NCBI RefSeq assembly: GCF_900230255.1
Contig: NZ_OCNJ01000002.1
Location: 372,001-436,000, forward strand
Reading direction: 5' to 3'
Source: Caenispirillum bisanense
GTDB lineage: Bacteria > Pseudomonadota > Alphaproteobacteria > Rhodospirillales > Rhodospirillaceae
Length of the DNA: 64,000 bases
The notes beneath the pieces are model-generated. The model was not told where the DNA came from, searched no databases, and saw only the letters and a list, made by a program, of their open reading frames with translations. A program made the translations under genes and the position numbers. Positions within the stretch are counted from its first letter, which is position 1. Every line of letters starts with the position of its first letter. Shown piece by piece: positions 1 through 8,618 of the stretch.

Positions 1-151
1 CACCCACGAAATGGCCTTCGCCCGCGACGTCTCCAGCCAGGTGATGTTCCTCCACCAGGGCCGCACCGAGGAGCAGGGGCCGCCGTCCAAGCTGTTCACC
101 GACCCCGACAGCCAGCGGCTGCGCCAGTTCCTGGCCAGCCACCTGCACTGA
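1..151 (+). CDS. Amino-acid ABC transporter ATP-binding protein, C-terminal fragment
   Basis: Only the last 49 residues are in the window; the reading frame starts at base 2 and ends in TGA at 149-151. The fragment begins THEMAFARDVSSQVMFLHQG, which is the H-loop (switch histidine) segment and following strand of HisP/GlnQ-type ATPases, where THEM-x-FAR is characteristic. The family energises uptake of polar amino acids at the inner membrane. It lies 64 bp upstream of the binding-protein gene in the same direction, so the operon order is ATPase, binding protein, permease, permease. The 5' part is missing only because the window starts here. Confidence 0.9.
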   Translation, partial: THEMAFARDVSSQVMFLHQGRTEEQGPPSKLFTDPDSQRLRQFLASHLH

Positions 152-215
152 GCCGTCGGCAAGCAAGACGAACCGATCTGGCCCCGCCGCCTGGGGCCGC
201 AACAGGGAGCACATC

Positions 216-977
216 ATGAGCTTCAAGAAGACCCTCGCCGCCACCGCCGCCGCGGTCGTGATCGCCGCCGCCTCGGCCTCCTCGGCCTGGGCGGCCGACA
301 AGATCCGCATCGCGACGGAGGGCGCCTTCCCGCCGTTCAACACCATCGACGAGTCGGGCAAGCTCGGCGGCTTCGACGTCGACGTCGCCAACGCGCTGTG
401 CGCCGAGATGAAGGCCGAGTGCGAGATCGTGGCGCAGGATTGGGACGGCATCATCCCCGGCCTGCTCGCCAAGAAGTACGACGCCATCATCGCCAGCATG
501 TCGATCACCGACGAGCGCAAGAAGGCCGTCGACTTCACCGACAAGTATTACAGCAACAAGCTGCAGTACGTCGCCCCCAAGGGCAAGGAGTTCGACACCT
601 CCGCCGCCGCGCTGAAGGGCAAGACCATCGGTGCGCAGCGCGCCACCATCTCCGCCCAGTGGCTGGAAGAGAACGTGCCGGGCGTCGACATCAAGCTGTA
701 CGGCACCCAGGAAGAGGCCTTCCTCGACCTCGCCTCGGGCCGCCTCGACGGCGTGCTGAACGACGTCTACGTCACCTACGACTGGCTGCAGACCGACGAC
801 GGCGCCAAGTTCGAGTTCAAGGGCCAGCCGGTCTACGACGACGACGAGATCGGCATCGCCATCCGCAAGGGTGACGACGAACTGCGCGAGAAGATGAACA
901 AGGCGCTGGCCGCCATCCGCGAGAACGGCACCTACGCCGAGATCAACAAGAAGTACTTCCCGTTCGACATCTATTGA
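216..977 (+). CDS. Periplasmic amino-acid-binding protein (solute-binding family 3)
   Basis: The 253-aa product has a Sec signal peptide with probable cleavage after residue 26 (SAWA|ADKI). The mature part opens KIRIATEGAFPPFNTID, the typical start of HisJ/ArgT/lysine-arginine-ornithine binding proteins, and continues with LGGFDVDVANALC and the SMSITDERKKAVDFTD segment of family 3. It would deliver a polar amino acid, probably cationic (lysine, arginine, ornithine or histidine), to the two permeases encoded just downstream. Start ATG 216 follows an AGGGA ribosome-binding site in the preceding 15 bases. The exact ligand cannot be read from sequence alone. Confidence 0.93.
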   Translation: MSFKKTLAATAAAVVIAAASASSAWAADKIRIATEGAFPPFNTIDESGKLGGFDVDVANALCAEMKAECEIVAQDWDGIIPGLLAKKYDAIIASMSITDERKKAVDFTDKYYSNKLQYVAPKGKEFDTSAAALKGKTIGAQRATISAQWLEENVPGVDIKLYGTQEEAFLDLASGRLDGVLNDVYVTYDWLQTDDGAKFEFKGQPVYDDDEIGIAIRKGDDELREKMNKALAAIRENGTYAEINKKYFPFDIY

Positions 978-1084
978 TCGGGTGACGACGCGCGCGGGCG
1001 GCGGGTGCGGCAACGCGCCGGCCGCCCGTCGCCATTGGCCCGCGGCCTCGTCCGCGGGCGACGGGCAGGGGGAACGGTGAAGCC

Positions 1085-1759
1085 ATGTTGCAGGGGTTCC
1101 TGCCGCAGTTGCTGTCGGGGCTGTGGGTGACGGTGCAGTTGGCGCTCGGCGCCGTCTGCGTCGGGCTGGTGCTCGGCATCGCCGGCGCGGCCATGAAACT
1201 GTCGCCGCTCGCGCCCGTGCGCTGGGTGGCGGAAACCTACACGGCCATCTTCCGCGGCCTGCCCGAGCTGCTCACCGTCCTGCTGGTCTATTTCGGCGGC
1301 ACGGTGCTGATGACGGCCATCATCGGCGACTATTTCGAGGTCTCGGCCTACGGTGCCGGCGTCGCCGCCCTCGGCATCACCTTCGGCGCCTATGCGACGG
1401 AAGTGTTCCGCGGCGCCATCCTCGCCGTGCCCAAGGGGCAGGTGGAGGCGGCGCACGCCTTCGGCATGAGCAAGCTGCTGGCCTTCCGCCGCGTCGTGCT
1501 GCCGCAGGTGTGGCGCATCGCCCTGCCGGGCCTCGGCAATCTGTTCCTGGTGCTGCTGAAGGACACCGCATTGGTGTCGGTGGTGGGCCTGGAAGACCTC
1601 ATGCGCGAAGCCGACATCGCCTCGCGCTACACCAAGGAACCGTTCACCTTCTACATGGCGGCTGCCTTCCTGTACCTCGGGCTGACGGTGGTCACCATGG
1701 CGGTCCTGCACGTGCTGGAAACCCGCGCCAACCGCGGCCAGCGCCGCGCCGCCGGCTGA
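1085..1759 (+). CDS. Amino-acid ABC transporter permease (HisQ-like)
   Basis: A 224-aa inner-membrane permease of the HisQM family. It begins MLQGFLPQLLSGLWVTVQLA, the common amino end of this family, has about five membrane segments, and carries the cytoplasmic EAA loop as VEAAHAFGMSKLLAFRRVVL, the contact site for the ATPase. It is the first of two permeases in the operon and ends 16 bp before the second, with which it should form the heterodimeric channel. A GGGGGAACGG ribosome-binding region precedes ATG 1085. HisQ rather than HisM is inferred from gene order. Confidence 0.92.
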   Translation: MLQGFLPQLLSGLWVTVQLALGAVCVGLVLGIAGAAMKLSPLAPVRWVAETYTAIFRGLPELLTVLLVYFGGTVLMTAIIGDYFEVSAYGAGVAALGITFGAYATEVFRGAILAVPKGQVEAAHAFGMSKLLAFRRVVLPQVWRIALPGLGNLFLVLLKDTALVSVVGLEDLMREADIASRYTKEPFTFYMAAAFLYLGLTVVTMAVLHVLETRANRGQRRAAG

Positions 1760-1775
1760 GGGGAGGGCCGCACCC

Positions 1776-2477
1776 ATGGACATGCAGGTCTTCCTCGCCG
1801 CCTTCCCCGAGCTGATGAAGGGCGCTTGGCTGACGCTCCAGCTGGTCGGCGTCGCCATCGTCATCGGCTTCGCCATCGCCTTGCCGGTGGCGTTGCTGCG
1901 GGTCAGCGCCAACCCGCTGGTGCGGGCGGTGCCGTTTGCCTACATCTTCTTCTTCCGCGGCACGCCGCTGCTGGTGCAGATCTTCCTGGTCTACTACGGC
2001 CTGTCGCAGTTCGAGGCGGTGCGCGAGAGTTTCCTGTGGCCGGTGCTGCGCGAGGCCTATTGGTGCGCCATCATCGCCTTCTCGCTGAACACCGCGGCCT
2101 ATTCGGCCGAGATCCTGCGCGGCGCCATCCAGGCGGTGCCCCACGGCGAGGTCGAGGCCGCCCGGGCGCTCGGCATGAGCCGGGCGCTGGCCTACCGCCG
2201 GGTGATCCTGCCGCGCGCCTTCCGCATCTGCCTGCCGGCCTACGGCAACGAAGTGATCCTGATGATCAAGTCGAGCGCGCTGGCCTCGACCATCACCCTG
2301 CTCGACCTGACGGGCATGGCCCGCAAGATCATCGCCGTCACCTACCAGCCCATCGAGACCTTCGCGGCGGCGGGCGTGATCTACCTGGTGATGATCTTCC
2401 TGTTCGCCCTGTTCCTGCGCTGGCTGGAGGGCAAGCTGCACGCCAACCGCAAGCCGGCCCCGGGCATGCCGAACTGA
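1776..2477 (+). CDS. Amino-acid ABC transporter permease (HisM-like)
   Basis: A 233-aa membrane permease with the segment FRGTPLLVQIFLVYYGLSQF, a hallmark of the HisM/GlnP group, and the EAA loop VEAARALGMSRALAYRRVIL. It is separated from the first permease by 16 bp containing GAGGGGAGGG and is followed by a strong terminator, so it closes the operon. The two permeases share the EAA-loop architecture and are expected to pair with the ATPase whose end is at the window's left edge. Confidence 0.92.
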   Translation: MDMQVFLAAFPELMKGAWLTLQLVGVAIVIGFAIALPVALLRVSANPLVRAVPFAYIFFFRGTPLLVQIFLVYYGLSQFEAVRESFLWPVLREAYWCAIIAFSLNTAAYSAEILRGAIQAVPHGEVEAARALGMSRALAYRRVILPRAFRICLPAYGNEVILMIKSSALASTITLLDLTGMARKIIAVTYQPIETFAAAGVIYLVMIFLFALFLRWLEGKLHANRKPAPGMPN

Positions 2478-2529
2478 GGCGCCGGCGGCGCCGTCGCCGA
2501 CGCGCCGCCGGTCGTGCGATCCGATGCAA

Positions 2530-2555
2530 AAGGGGCGGCCCGTGGGCCGCCCCTT
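2530..2555. terminator. Bidirectional hairpin terminator
   Basis: A perfect 12-bp stem, AAGGGGCGGCCC paired with GGGCCGCCCCTT around a GT loop, lies between the convergent permease and phoX-like genes. A-rich bases precede it and T residues follow it, so it can terminate transcription from both sides. Confidence 0.8.
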
Positions 2556-2578
2556 CGTTCGTCCGGTCTGCGGATCGG

Positions 2579-4687
2579 TCAGCTGCCGATCTCGCCGCCG
2601 CCGATCTTGGTGATGGCGACCACCGCCGGGCGCGGCGGCATGCCGTCCTTGAAGTCCGGCCAGCGGGTGGTCGGGGTGTCGAAGGTCGAGCCCTTCTCGT
2701 CGCCCGGGTGCTGCACGGCGACGAACAGGGTGGTGCTGTCGGGCGTGAAGCAGGGGCCGCACATCTCGGCACCCACCGGGGTGCGGAAGAAGTGGCGGGT
2801 CAGGGCGCGGCCGTGGCCTTCCACGTCGGCCGCCCACACGCCGTCGGCGAGGCCGGCTTTCGGCGCGCCGTCGGTGGTGATCCAGATGCGGCCCTGCTTG
2901 TCGAAGGCCATGTTGTCCGGGCAGGACAGCCAGCCGTTGGCGGTGACACCCTCGGCGTACTGGGCGCCGTGGGCGGCGTCCGCCGGGTTGCCGGCGAGCA
3001 GGAAGATCTCCCAGGTGAAGTCCTGGGCGGCGTGGTTCTTGGCGCGGCCGCGGTCGCCCGGCGGGATCATCTCGATGACGTGGCCGTGCTCGTTGGCGGG
3101 ACGCGGGTTGGCCTTGTCGACCTGGGCGTCCTTGCGCTTGGTGTTGTTGGTCAGGTTGGCGAAGACCGTGCCGGTGACCGGGTTCGGCTCGACGTCTTCC
3201 GGGCGGTCCATGGGGGTGGCGCCCAGCAGGTCGGCGGCGCGGCGGGTCTCGATGAGAACGTCGGCCTGGCTGTCGAAGCCGTTCTCGGCGGTCAGCGGGC
3301 CGGTGCCGTGGACCAGCGGCAGCCACAGGAGCGAGCCGTCGGCCTCCAGCTTGGCGACGAACAGGGTGCCGTCGTCGAGCAGCGCCGAGTTGGCGGCGCG
3401 GTCGTTGCTCACCTTGCCGTTGGAGACGAACTTGTAGATGTACTCGAAGCGCTCGTCGTCGCCGGTGTAGACGATGAGGCGGCCGTCGTTGTTGACGATG
3501 GTGGTCGCGCCTTCGTGCTTCATGCGGCCGAGGGCGGTGCGCTTCTTCGGCATGGAGGTCGGGTCGTACGGGTCGAACTCGACCATCCAGCCGAAGCGGT
3601 TGGCCTCGTTCGGCACCTTGTCCAGGTCGAAGCGGTCGTGGAAATTGGCCCAGCCGTACCACGGCTCGTCGGTGATGCCGTAACGGGCGTAGTTGCGGGC
3701 TTCGGGGTGGACGTTCAGCTTCACCTTCTTGCCGGCTTCGATCTTGCCCTTGGTGAGCTTCTCGACCTCGGCGACGGTGACCGCGCGGCCGGCCTTCTCC
3801 GACAGCGCCTTGGCGATGGACTCGGCGGTGTCGCCGTCCTTCACCTCGTGCACGGCCTGGATCTTGCCGGTGAAGTAGCCGTGGAAGTTTTCTTCGGCGA
3901 TCAGCACGGTGCCCCAGGGCGTCTCGCCGCCGGCGCAGTTGTTGACGGTGCCGACGACCTTGCGGCCCGACGGATCGGCGGCGGTCTGCAGGCGGGCGTG
4001 CCCGGCGGCGGGGCCGGTCAGTTCCATCTCGGTGTCGGAGGTGGTGATGCGGCGGGCGTACTTGCTGCCGTCGACCACGTTCCAGCCGTCGGCGCCCTTC
4101 TTGACCTCGATGACCGAATGGCCGTGCGCGGCCATTTCGATGTCGATCATCTCCTTGGTCTGGGCGGCGATGTCGTCCGGGCCGATGCCTTTGAACATCA
4201 GCTGGCGGTCGGTGTACTCGTGGTTGATGGCGAGCAGGCCGTGGTCCGACGTGGTCGAGCCCTGCGGCAGCGGGAAGTAGCCGATGTAGTCGTTGTTGTA
4301 GCCGAACTGCTTGGCCTGGGCGGCGGCGGTCTGGGCGTCGACGTCGAAGGCGGGCGCATCGGCCAGCACCTTGTCGCCCCAGCCGATCAGCACCTTGGCG
4401 TCGTAGCCTTCGGCGACGTGCATGGTTTCGTCGTAGCCGTGCGGCAGTTCCTTGAACGCCAGCGTCGAGGCCTGCGTGGCGGCCAGCGCGCCGCGCGACA
4501 CCGACGCCCCCACCGCACCGCCGACGGCGGTCATGGCGGCGGCCACCGACAGGCCCTTCAGGGCGGCGCGGCGGCTGAAGCGGGTGGCGATCAGGTCGCC
4601 GATGGTGGGGACGGCCGGCTCGTTGACGCCGGCGTCCTCGCTGAGGTCGTAGGCGCGGCCCGACTTGATCTCGGTGGTGTCGCTCAT
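2579..4687 (-). CDS. phoX: PhoX-family phosphatase (DUF839), Tat-exported
   Basis: A 702-aa protein with a twin-arginine leader, FSRRAALKG at residues 37-45, followed by a hydrophobic stretch to about residue 70. The rest resembles the PhoX/DUF839 beta-propeller phosphatases: NHEYTD near residue 155, NNCAGGETPWGT near 249-260, and MKHEGATT before a long propeller region ending with TPTTRWPDFKDGMPPRP. PhoX enzymes release phosphate from organic esters in the periplasm using Ca and Fe cofactors. Residues about 281-325 look like an inserted LysM-like module (VKDGDTAESIAKAL ... LTKGKIEAGKKVKL). No pho box was identified upstream. Gene symbol by family resemblance only. Confidence 0.85.
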   Translation of the reverse strand: MSDTTEIKSGRAYDLSEDAGVNEPAVPTIGDLIATRFSRRAALKGLSVAAAMTAVGGAVGASVSRGALAATQASTLAFKELPHGYDETMHVAEGYDAKVLIGWGDKVLADAPAFDVDAQTAAAQAKQFGYNNDYIGYFPLPQGSTTSDHGLLAINHEYTDRQLMFKGIGPDDIAAQTKEMIDIEMAAHGHSVIEVKKGADGWNVVDGSKYARRITTSDTEMELTGPAAGHARLQTAADPSGRKVVGTVNNCAGGETPWGTVLIAEENFHGYFTGKIQAVHEVKDGDTAESIAKALSEKAGRAVTVAEVEKLTKGKIEAGKKVKLNVHPEARNYARYGITDEPWYGWANFHDRFDLDKVPNEANRFGWMVEFDPYDPTSMPKKRTALGRMKHEGATTIVNNDGRLIVYTGDDERFEYIYKFVSNGKVSNDRAANSALLDDGTLFVAKLEADGSLLWLPLVHGTGPLTAENGFDSQADVLIETRRAADLLGATPMDRPEDVEPNPVTGTVFANLTNNTKRKDAQVDKANPRPANEHGHVIEMIPPGDRGRAKNHAAQDFTWEIFLLAGNPADAAHGAQYAEGVTANGWLSCPDNMAFDKQGRIWITTDGAPKAGLADGVWAADVEGHGRALTRHFFRTPVGAEMCGPCFTPDSTTLFVAVQHPGDEKGSTFDTPTTRWPDFKDGMPPRPAVVAITKIGGGEIGS

Positions 4688-4814
4688 AGGGGTGTCCGAT
4701 CCTGGGCTGAGGAGGAAATCGGACTGAACTTTAGGGCGATCGTCGGGTTTTTCCCGTGAATGTTCGATGGCGCGGCGGTTGCAGAAATGTTGCGCGCCAA
4801 CCCTTTGGACAGGC

Positions 4815-5063
4815 TCAGTTCTTGTCCTCGCCGAGGGACATGATGCCGACGCCCATCCCGACCGATCCGAAGGTCACGAACAGGCCGAAGAACAGCAGGA
4901 TCAGGAACAGCACCGTGTCCTCGCTGGCCATCACCAGGGTGCGGATGCCGCCCAGGTCGGTGGCGAGCAGCAGCCCGCCGAACAGGAAGCCGCCGAAGGT
5001 TCCGTACAGCAGGTGCTTGAGCAGGAAATCGAGCACGTGGCGCTCGTGCGGCTTCAGGGGCAT
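4815..5063 (-). CDS. Small two-helix membrane protein of unknown function
   Basis: An 82-aa protein with a short charged amino end (MPLKPHERHVLDFLLKHLLYG), a hydrophobic segment at about residues 20-35 containing FGGFLFGGLLLATDL, and a second at about 50-72 (VLFLILLFFGLFVTFGSVGMG). A GAGG ribosome-binding site precedes the ATG at 5063. It sits between the phosphatase and the CinA-type gene on the same strand. I do not recognise a family; the coding call rests on the ribosome-binding site, the codon pattern and the clean two-helix layout. Confidence 0.7.
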   Translation of the reverse strand: MPLKPHERHVLDFLLKHLLYGTFGGFLFGGLLLATDLGGIRTLVMASEDTVLFLILLFFGLFVTFGSVGMGVGIMSLGEDKN

Positions 5064-5134
5064 GGCGGCATCCTCGGGACGGTGGGGCGCGCGTCAGCCT
5101 GCCGCCGCGGGCGCCCCGGAGTCATTGCGAACGA

Positions 5135-5938
5135 TCAGTCCTCGTGCCAGCTCGACGCCGAGCCGGTGGTGGCGTCGAAGCTGCCGTCGGTTTCCGGCGG
5201 GGCGCCGAGGGCGGTCATCAGCGCGCTCACCCGCGCCACCGCCGAGGCCGCCGCCGCCGGATCGGGCGAGCGGCAGACGATGGAGGTGCCGATGCGGGTG
5301 CCGCGCACGAAGGGGTAGCTGCCGATCTCGACGCTCGGGTAAGCCTCCTGCACGACGCCGAGGCCCTCGGCGAGGTCGCCTTCGCGGATATAGGCCGTCA
5401 CCGCCAGGCTGTGAACCGGCGCGCCGCCGGCCAGGCCGTGCTTCACCGAATCGAGCATGGCGGCGGCGATGCGCGGCACGCCGGCCATGACGTAGACGTT
5501 CTCGACGCGGAAGCCCGGCGCGTGGCTGACCGGGTTGTCGATCAGCTCGGCGCCCACGGGGATGCGCGCCATGCGCAGGCGGGCGGCGTTCAGCCCCTCC
5601 GCCCCGTAGTGGTCGCGCAGGCGGCGTTCCGCCTCCGGGTCGACCACCACTTCCAGTCCGAAGGCGGCTGCGACGCAGTCGGTGGTGATGTCGTCGTGGG
5701 TCGGGCCGATGCCGCCGGTGGTGAAGACGTAGGCATAGCGGGCGCGCAGGGCATTCACCGCCTCGACGATGGCGTCGGCGTCGTCGGCCACCATGCGCAC
5801 TTCGCGCAGGCGCACGCCGCGCTCGCCGAGGACGGTGGCGAAGGCCTGCACGTTGGCGTCGCGGGTGCGGCCGGACAGCACCTCGTTGCCGATCACCAGC
5901 AGGGCGGCGGTGACGACGGTGGGGGAAGCGGCGGACAT
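5135..5938 (-). CDS. CinA-type protein, MoCF domain only
   Basis: A 267-aa protein matching the amino-terminal molybdopterin-binding (MoCF) domain of CinA: AALLVIGNEVLSGRTRDAN at the start, TTGGIGPTHDDITTD near residue 70, and FRVENVYVMAGVPRIAAAML in the middle. It lacks the C-terminal PncC nicotinamide-nucleotide amidase domain of full-length CinA, as is usual for the short alphaproteobacterial form. Such proteins are annotated as competence/damage-inducible or pyrophosphatase-like; the real substrate is unclear. AGGAG lies 5-9 bases before ATG 5938. Confidence 0.85.
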   Translation of the reverse strand: MSAASPTVVTAALLVIGNEVLSGRTRDANVQAFATVLGERGVRLREVRMVADDADAIVEAVNALRARYAYVFTTGGIGPTHDDITTDCVAAAFGLEVVVDPEAERRLRDHYGAEGLNAARLRMARIPVGAELIDNPVSHAPGFRVENVYVMAGVPRIAAAMLDSVKHGLAGGAPVHSLAVTAYIREGDLAEGLGVVQEAYPSVEIGSYPFVRGTRIGTSIVCRSPDPAAAASAVARVSALMTALGAPPETDGSFDATTGSASSWHED

Positions 5939-6048
5939 GGGGGCTCCTGCGTCTGGCGGTGGCGGGGCGGGCGACGGTCGAGGACACTGACAGGATCGCG
6001 CGGCGCTGGTATCGTCCAGCCGAATACCCCAAGGGAGTCTTTCGGCGC

Positions 6049-7743
6049 ATGAGCGGGACCGGCCGCGCGGCCTTCGGTGTAGTGTTGGGCACTCTATATG
6101 CGCTGAGCGGGGCTGCGACGCCAGAGCCGGCGTGGGCGGCCGCGCCCGAACCGGCGGCCACCCTGCCGGCCGGCGAGGCGGCGGGGACGGTGGCCGCCTC
6201 CGAGGTGCGCGAGGCGCAAGGGCTGCTCGCCGAACTGGGCCTGTGGGACGGCGCCCCCGACGGCATCGCCGACGCCGCCTTCGTGCGCGCCGTCGAAGGC
6301 TTCCAGCGCCAGAGCGGCCGGACCGCGACGGGCCGGCTCGACGCCGATACCCTCGCGGCCCTGCGCACCCGTGCCGAGGCCATCCGCACCTCCCGCCGGC
6401 TCGACGCCGCCCGCGCCGCCGAAACGGCCGAGGCGCAGGCCGCCATCGCCGCCGACCCGCAGCTCGCCGCCCGCCTCGCGCCGCAGCCGGGCGACCTGAC
6501 CGCCGCCGCCGGGCGCGACCTCGGCCCCTGCCGCGCCGACCCCACCGCCGCCTGCCTGCTGACCGAGGCGGCCGAAAGCGCCAAGGGCATCGTCGACCCC
6601 GAGCTGCGCGACTGGGTGCTGGGCGAGATCGCCGTCGGTCTCGCCGCCGCGGCGGGTGTCGAGTCCGTGTGGCCGGTGCTGCGTCTGACGGTGGACCCGC
6701 GCGCCGCCTTCACCGGCCTGCGGCGGGTGGCGACGGCCCGCGCCGCCGCCGGCGACGCCGAGGCCGCCCTGGCATTGGCCGCCGCCGCACGGGCGTTGCC
6801 GCGGGAAGCCCTGCGCAGCCATGCCGAGGTGGCCGAGGCCCTGTCGCGCCTGACGCCGCCGCCGCTCGATGCGGTGCGGCAGGCGGAAACCGCCGCCGAG
6901 GTGCTGCTGCCGCAGGTGGCCGATGCCGGCGATCGTCGGGCCGCCCTCGCGACGCTGGCCCGCGCCGCCCGCGCGCGCGGCGATGGCGATGCCGCCGCCG
7001 AGCGCCTGAACCGGGCCGACGCCCTCGACCTGGGCGCCGATCAGGCCGCCCTGGTGGCGGCGGCCTGGGCGGAGGCCGGGCATCCGGCGCGTGCCGAGGC
7101 CCTGCTGGCGGCCCTGCCCGACGCCGCCGAACGCACGCCGGTGCTGGTGGAACTGGCCGCCGCCCACGCCCGCGCCGGCTCGGCCACCGCCGCCCTGCAG
7201 GCGGCCCGCGCCGTGCCGGAGCCGCGCTATCGGGCGGTCGCGCTGGCCGACGTCGCCGTCGCCCTGAAGCAGCCGGAGGTGATCTCCGACGCCGAGGCGG
7301 TGGCGGCCCAGGTCGAACTGCCCTACGCCACCGCCTTCGCCTGGTCGCGCATCGCCGAGGCCTGGCGCGCGCTCGGCCGCACCGAGGACGCCGCCGCCGC
7401 CGCCCGCCGCATCGGCGACGACGCCCTGCGGGTGGAGGCGCTCTACCGCCTCGCCGCCGCCACCGACACCCCCGCGCCGACGGCGACCACCCTGGCCGCC
7501 GAGGCCGAGACCCTGCGCGGCGGCATGCTCGACCGGGTGGCGCGGGTGCGCCTGGCGGCCCAGCGGGCGGAGCAGCTGGCGACCGCCGGCAGTGCCGAGG
7601 CCGGGCTGGCGGTGCGGGCGACGGTGGACGACGCGCTCGCGGTGCGCAATCCGTGGAACCGCGCCCGCGCGCTGGTGGCCGCGGCACGGGCCACGGCCGC
7701 CGCCGACCGGCATGGCGTGACGGTACCGCCGAGCAACCGCTGA
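6049..7743 (+). CDS. Exported peptidoglycan-binding protein with helical repeats
   Basis: Start ATG 6049 is chosen because AAGGGAG lies 11 bases upstream; the product is 564 aa. It begins with a Sec signal peptide (hydrophobic FGVVLGTLYALSGAA, cleavage near AWA). Residues about 45-105 form a PG_binding_1 domain (EAQGLLAELGLWDGAPDGIA ... VEGFQRQSGRTATGRLDADT). The remainder is a very alanine-rich solenoid of helical pairs resembling TPR or HEAT repeats (for example ALATLARAARARGDGDAAAE). It is probably periplasmic, attached to peptidoglycan and acting as a scaffold. No catalytic domain is visible. The next gene follows after 68 bp on the same strand. Confidence 0.75.
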   Translation: MSGTGRAAFGVVLGTLYALSGAATPEPAWAAAPEPAATLPAGEAAGTVAASEVREAQGLLAELGLWDGAPDGIADAAFVRAVEGFQRQSGRTATGRLDADTLAALRTRAEAIRTSRRLDAARAAETAEAQAAIAADPQLAARLAPQPGDLTAAAGRDLGPCRADPTAACLLTEAAESAKGIVDPELRDWVLGEIAVGLAAAAGVESVWPVLRLTVDPRAAFTGLRRVATARAAAGDAEAALALAAAARALPREALRSHAEVAEALSRLTPPPLDAVRQAETAAEVLLPQVADAGDRRAALATLARAARARGDGDAAAERLNRADALDLGADQAALVAAAWAEAGHPARAEALLAALPDAAERTPVLVELAAAHARAGSATAALQAARAVPEPRYRAVALADVAVALKQPEVISDAEAVAAQVELPYATAFAWSRIAEAWRALGRTEDAAAAARRIGDDALRVEALYRLAAATDTPAPTATTLAAEAETLRGGMLDRVARVRLAAQRAEQLATAGSAEAGLAVRATVDDALAVRNPWNRARALVAAARATAAADRHGVTVPPSNR

Positions 7744-7811
7744 CAAGGCTCCGCCGCGCCTGTATTCTCGCCGTCGCCTGCCGCCGCATCGCAACAGAAG
7801 CCGGGGATTTC

Positions 7812-8618
7812 ATGCAGCTGCCCGTGGTCGAGACCGTCGCCGAGGCCTATCACGCCGTGTGGCGCCACCGCCGGGCGCTGGCCCATCTGGCCGCCGTGCC
7901 CATTGCCGCCGTGCTGGTGGTCGGCATCGGCGAACACCTGCTGACCGACGGCCCATCCACCGACCTGCCGACCACCGGCGGCGACGGCGAGGGTGTGGGC
8001 GAGGGGGCCGGCACCGACGAGGGCGGCGCCCCCGCCGGCGGCGGACCGGGGCTGCTCGGCATCGCCTACCTGCTGGCGTCGCTGCCGTTCCTGATGTCGT
8101 GGTATCGCCTGATCGTCGAGGGGCCGCAGGCGGTGGCGGGGCGTCCGCCCATCGCCTTCGGCCGGCTGGAGGGGCGGTTCCTCCTGTGGGTGGTGCTGCT
8201 CGGCCTGGTGCTGGCGGTGCCCATGGTGATCGCCGGCACGCTCGCCATTCCCTTCATGGCCGGCGACGTCTCCGGCCACGAGCTGCCCATCCTGCCGCTG
8301 CTGCTGGCGGTGTTCTTCTTCCTGCTGCTGGTGCTGGCGAGCCTGCGCCTCAGCCTCATCTTCCCCGCCGTTGCGGTGGAGGAACCGGCGTCCTTCCCGC
8401 GGGCGTGGGAGATGACCAAGGGCAACTCCTTCCGCATCGCCGTGGCGGCGGTGCTGGTGCACGTGCCGGCCATCCTGTTCGGCGGGATTCTGGAGCTGGC
8501 GGCGCTGCGCCTCGGCCTGCCGTTCTCGCTCATGCTGGCGGTGGACCTGGTGATCTCGTTCACCATCATGGCCCTGGGTGCGGCCATGTTCGGCGAGGCT
8601 TACCGCCGCCTGCGGTAG
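7812..8618 (+). CDS. Multi-spanning inner-membrane protein, function unknown
   Basis: A 268-aa protein with an amino-terminal amphipathic part (VVETVAEAYHAVWRHRRALA), one membrane helix, then a low-complexity loop very rich in Gly, Glu and Asp at about residues 50-80, followed by at least five more hydrophobic segments. The layout (AWEMTKGNSFRIAVAAVLVH near the C-terminal third) resembles YciC/UPF0259-like or glycerophosphodiesterase membrane-domain proteins, but I cannot assign a function. GGGG at 7803-7806 is the likely ribosome-binding site. It may be cotranscribed with the peptidoglycan-binding gene upstream. Confidence 0.75.
   Translation: MQLPVVETVAEAYHAVWRHRRALAHLAAVPIAAVLVVGIGEHLLTDGPSTDLPTTGGDGEGVGEGAGTDEGGAPAGGGPGLLGIAYLLASLPFLMSWYRLIVEGPQAVAGRPPIAFGRLEGRFLLWVVLLGLVLAVPMVIAGTLAIPFMAGDVSGHELPILPLLLAVFFFLLLVLASLRLSLIFPAVAVEEPASFPRAWEMTKGNSFRIAVAAVLVHVPAILFGGILELAALRLGLPFSLMLAVDLVISFTIMALGAAMFGEAYRRLR

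Noticed and set aside
1826-4759. A 977-codon plus-strand open frame opposite the phoX gene
   Set aside because: It is an antisense shadow produced by high third-position GC; it has no start region or family resemblance, while the opposite strand encodes a clear PhoX.
6132-8618. An 828-codon open frame on the plus strand spanning two genes
   Set aside because: Only its last 268 codons from ATG 7812 look like protein; the earlier part is the Arg/Pro-rich shadow of the peptidoglycan-binding gene in another frame.
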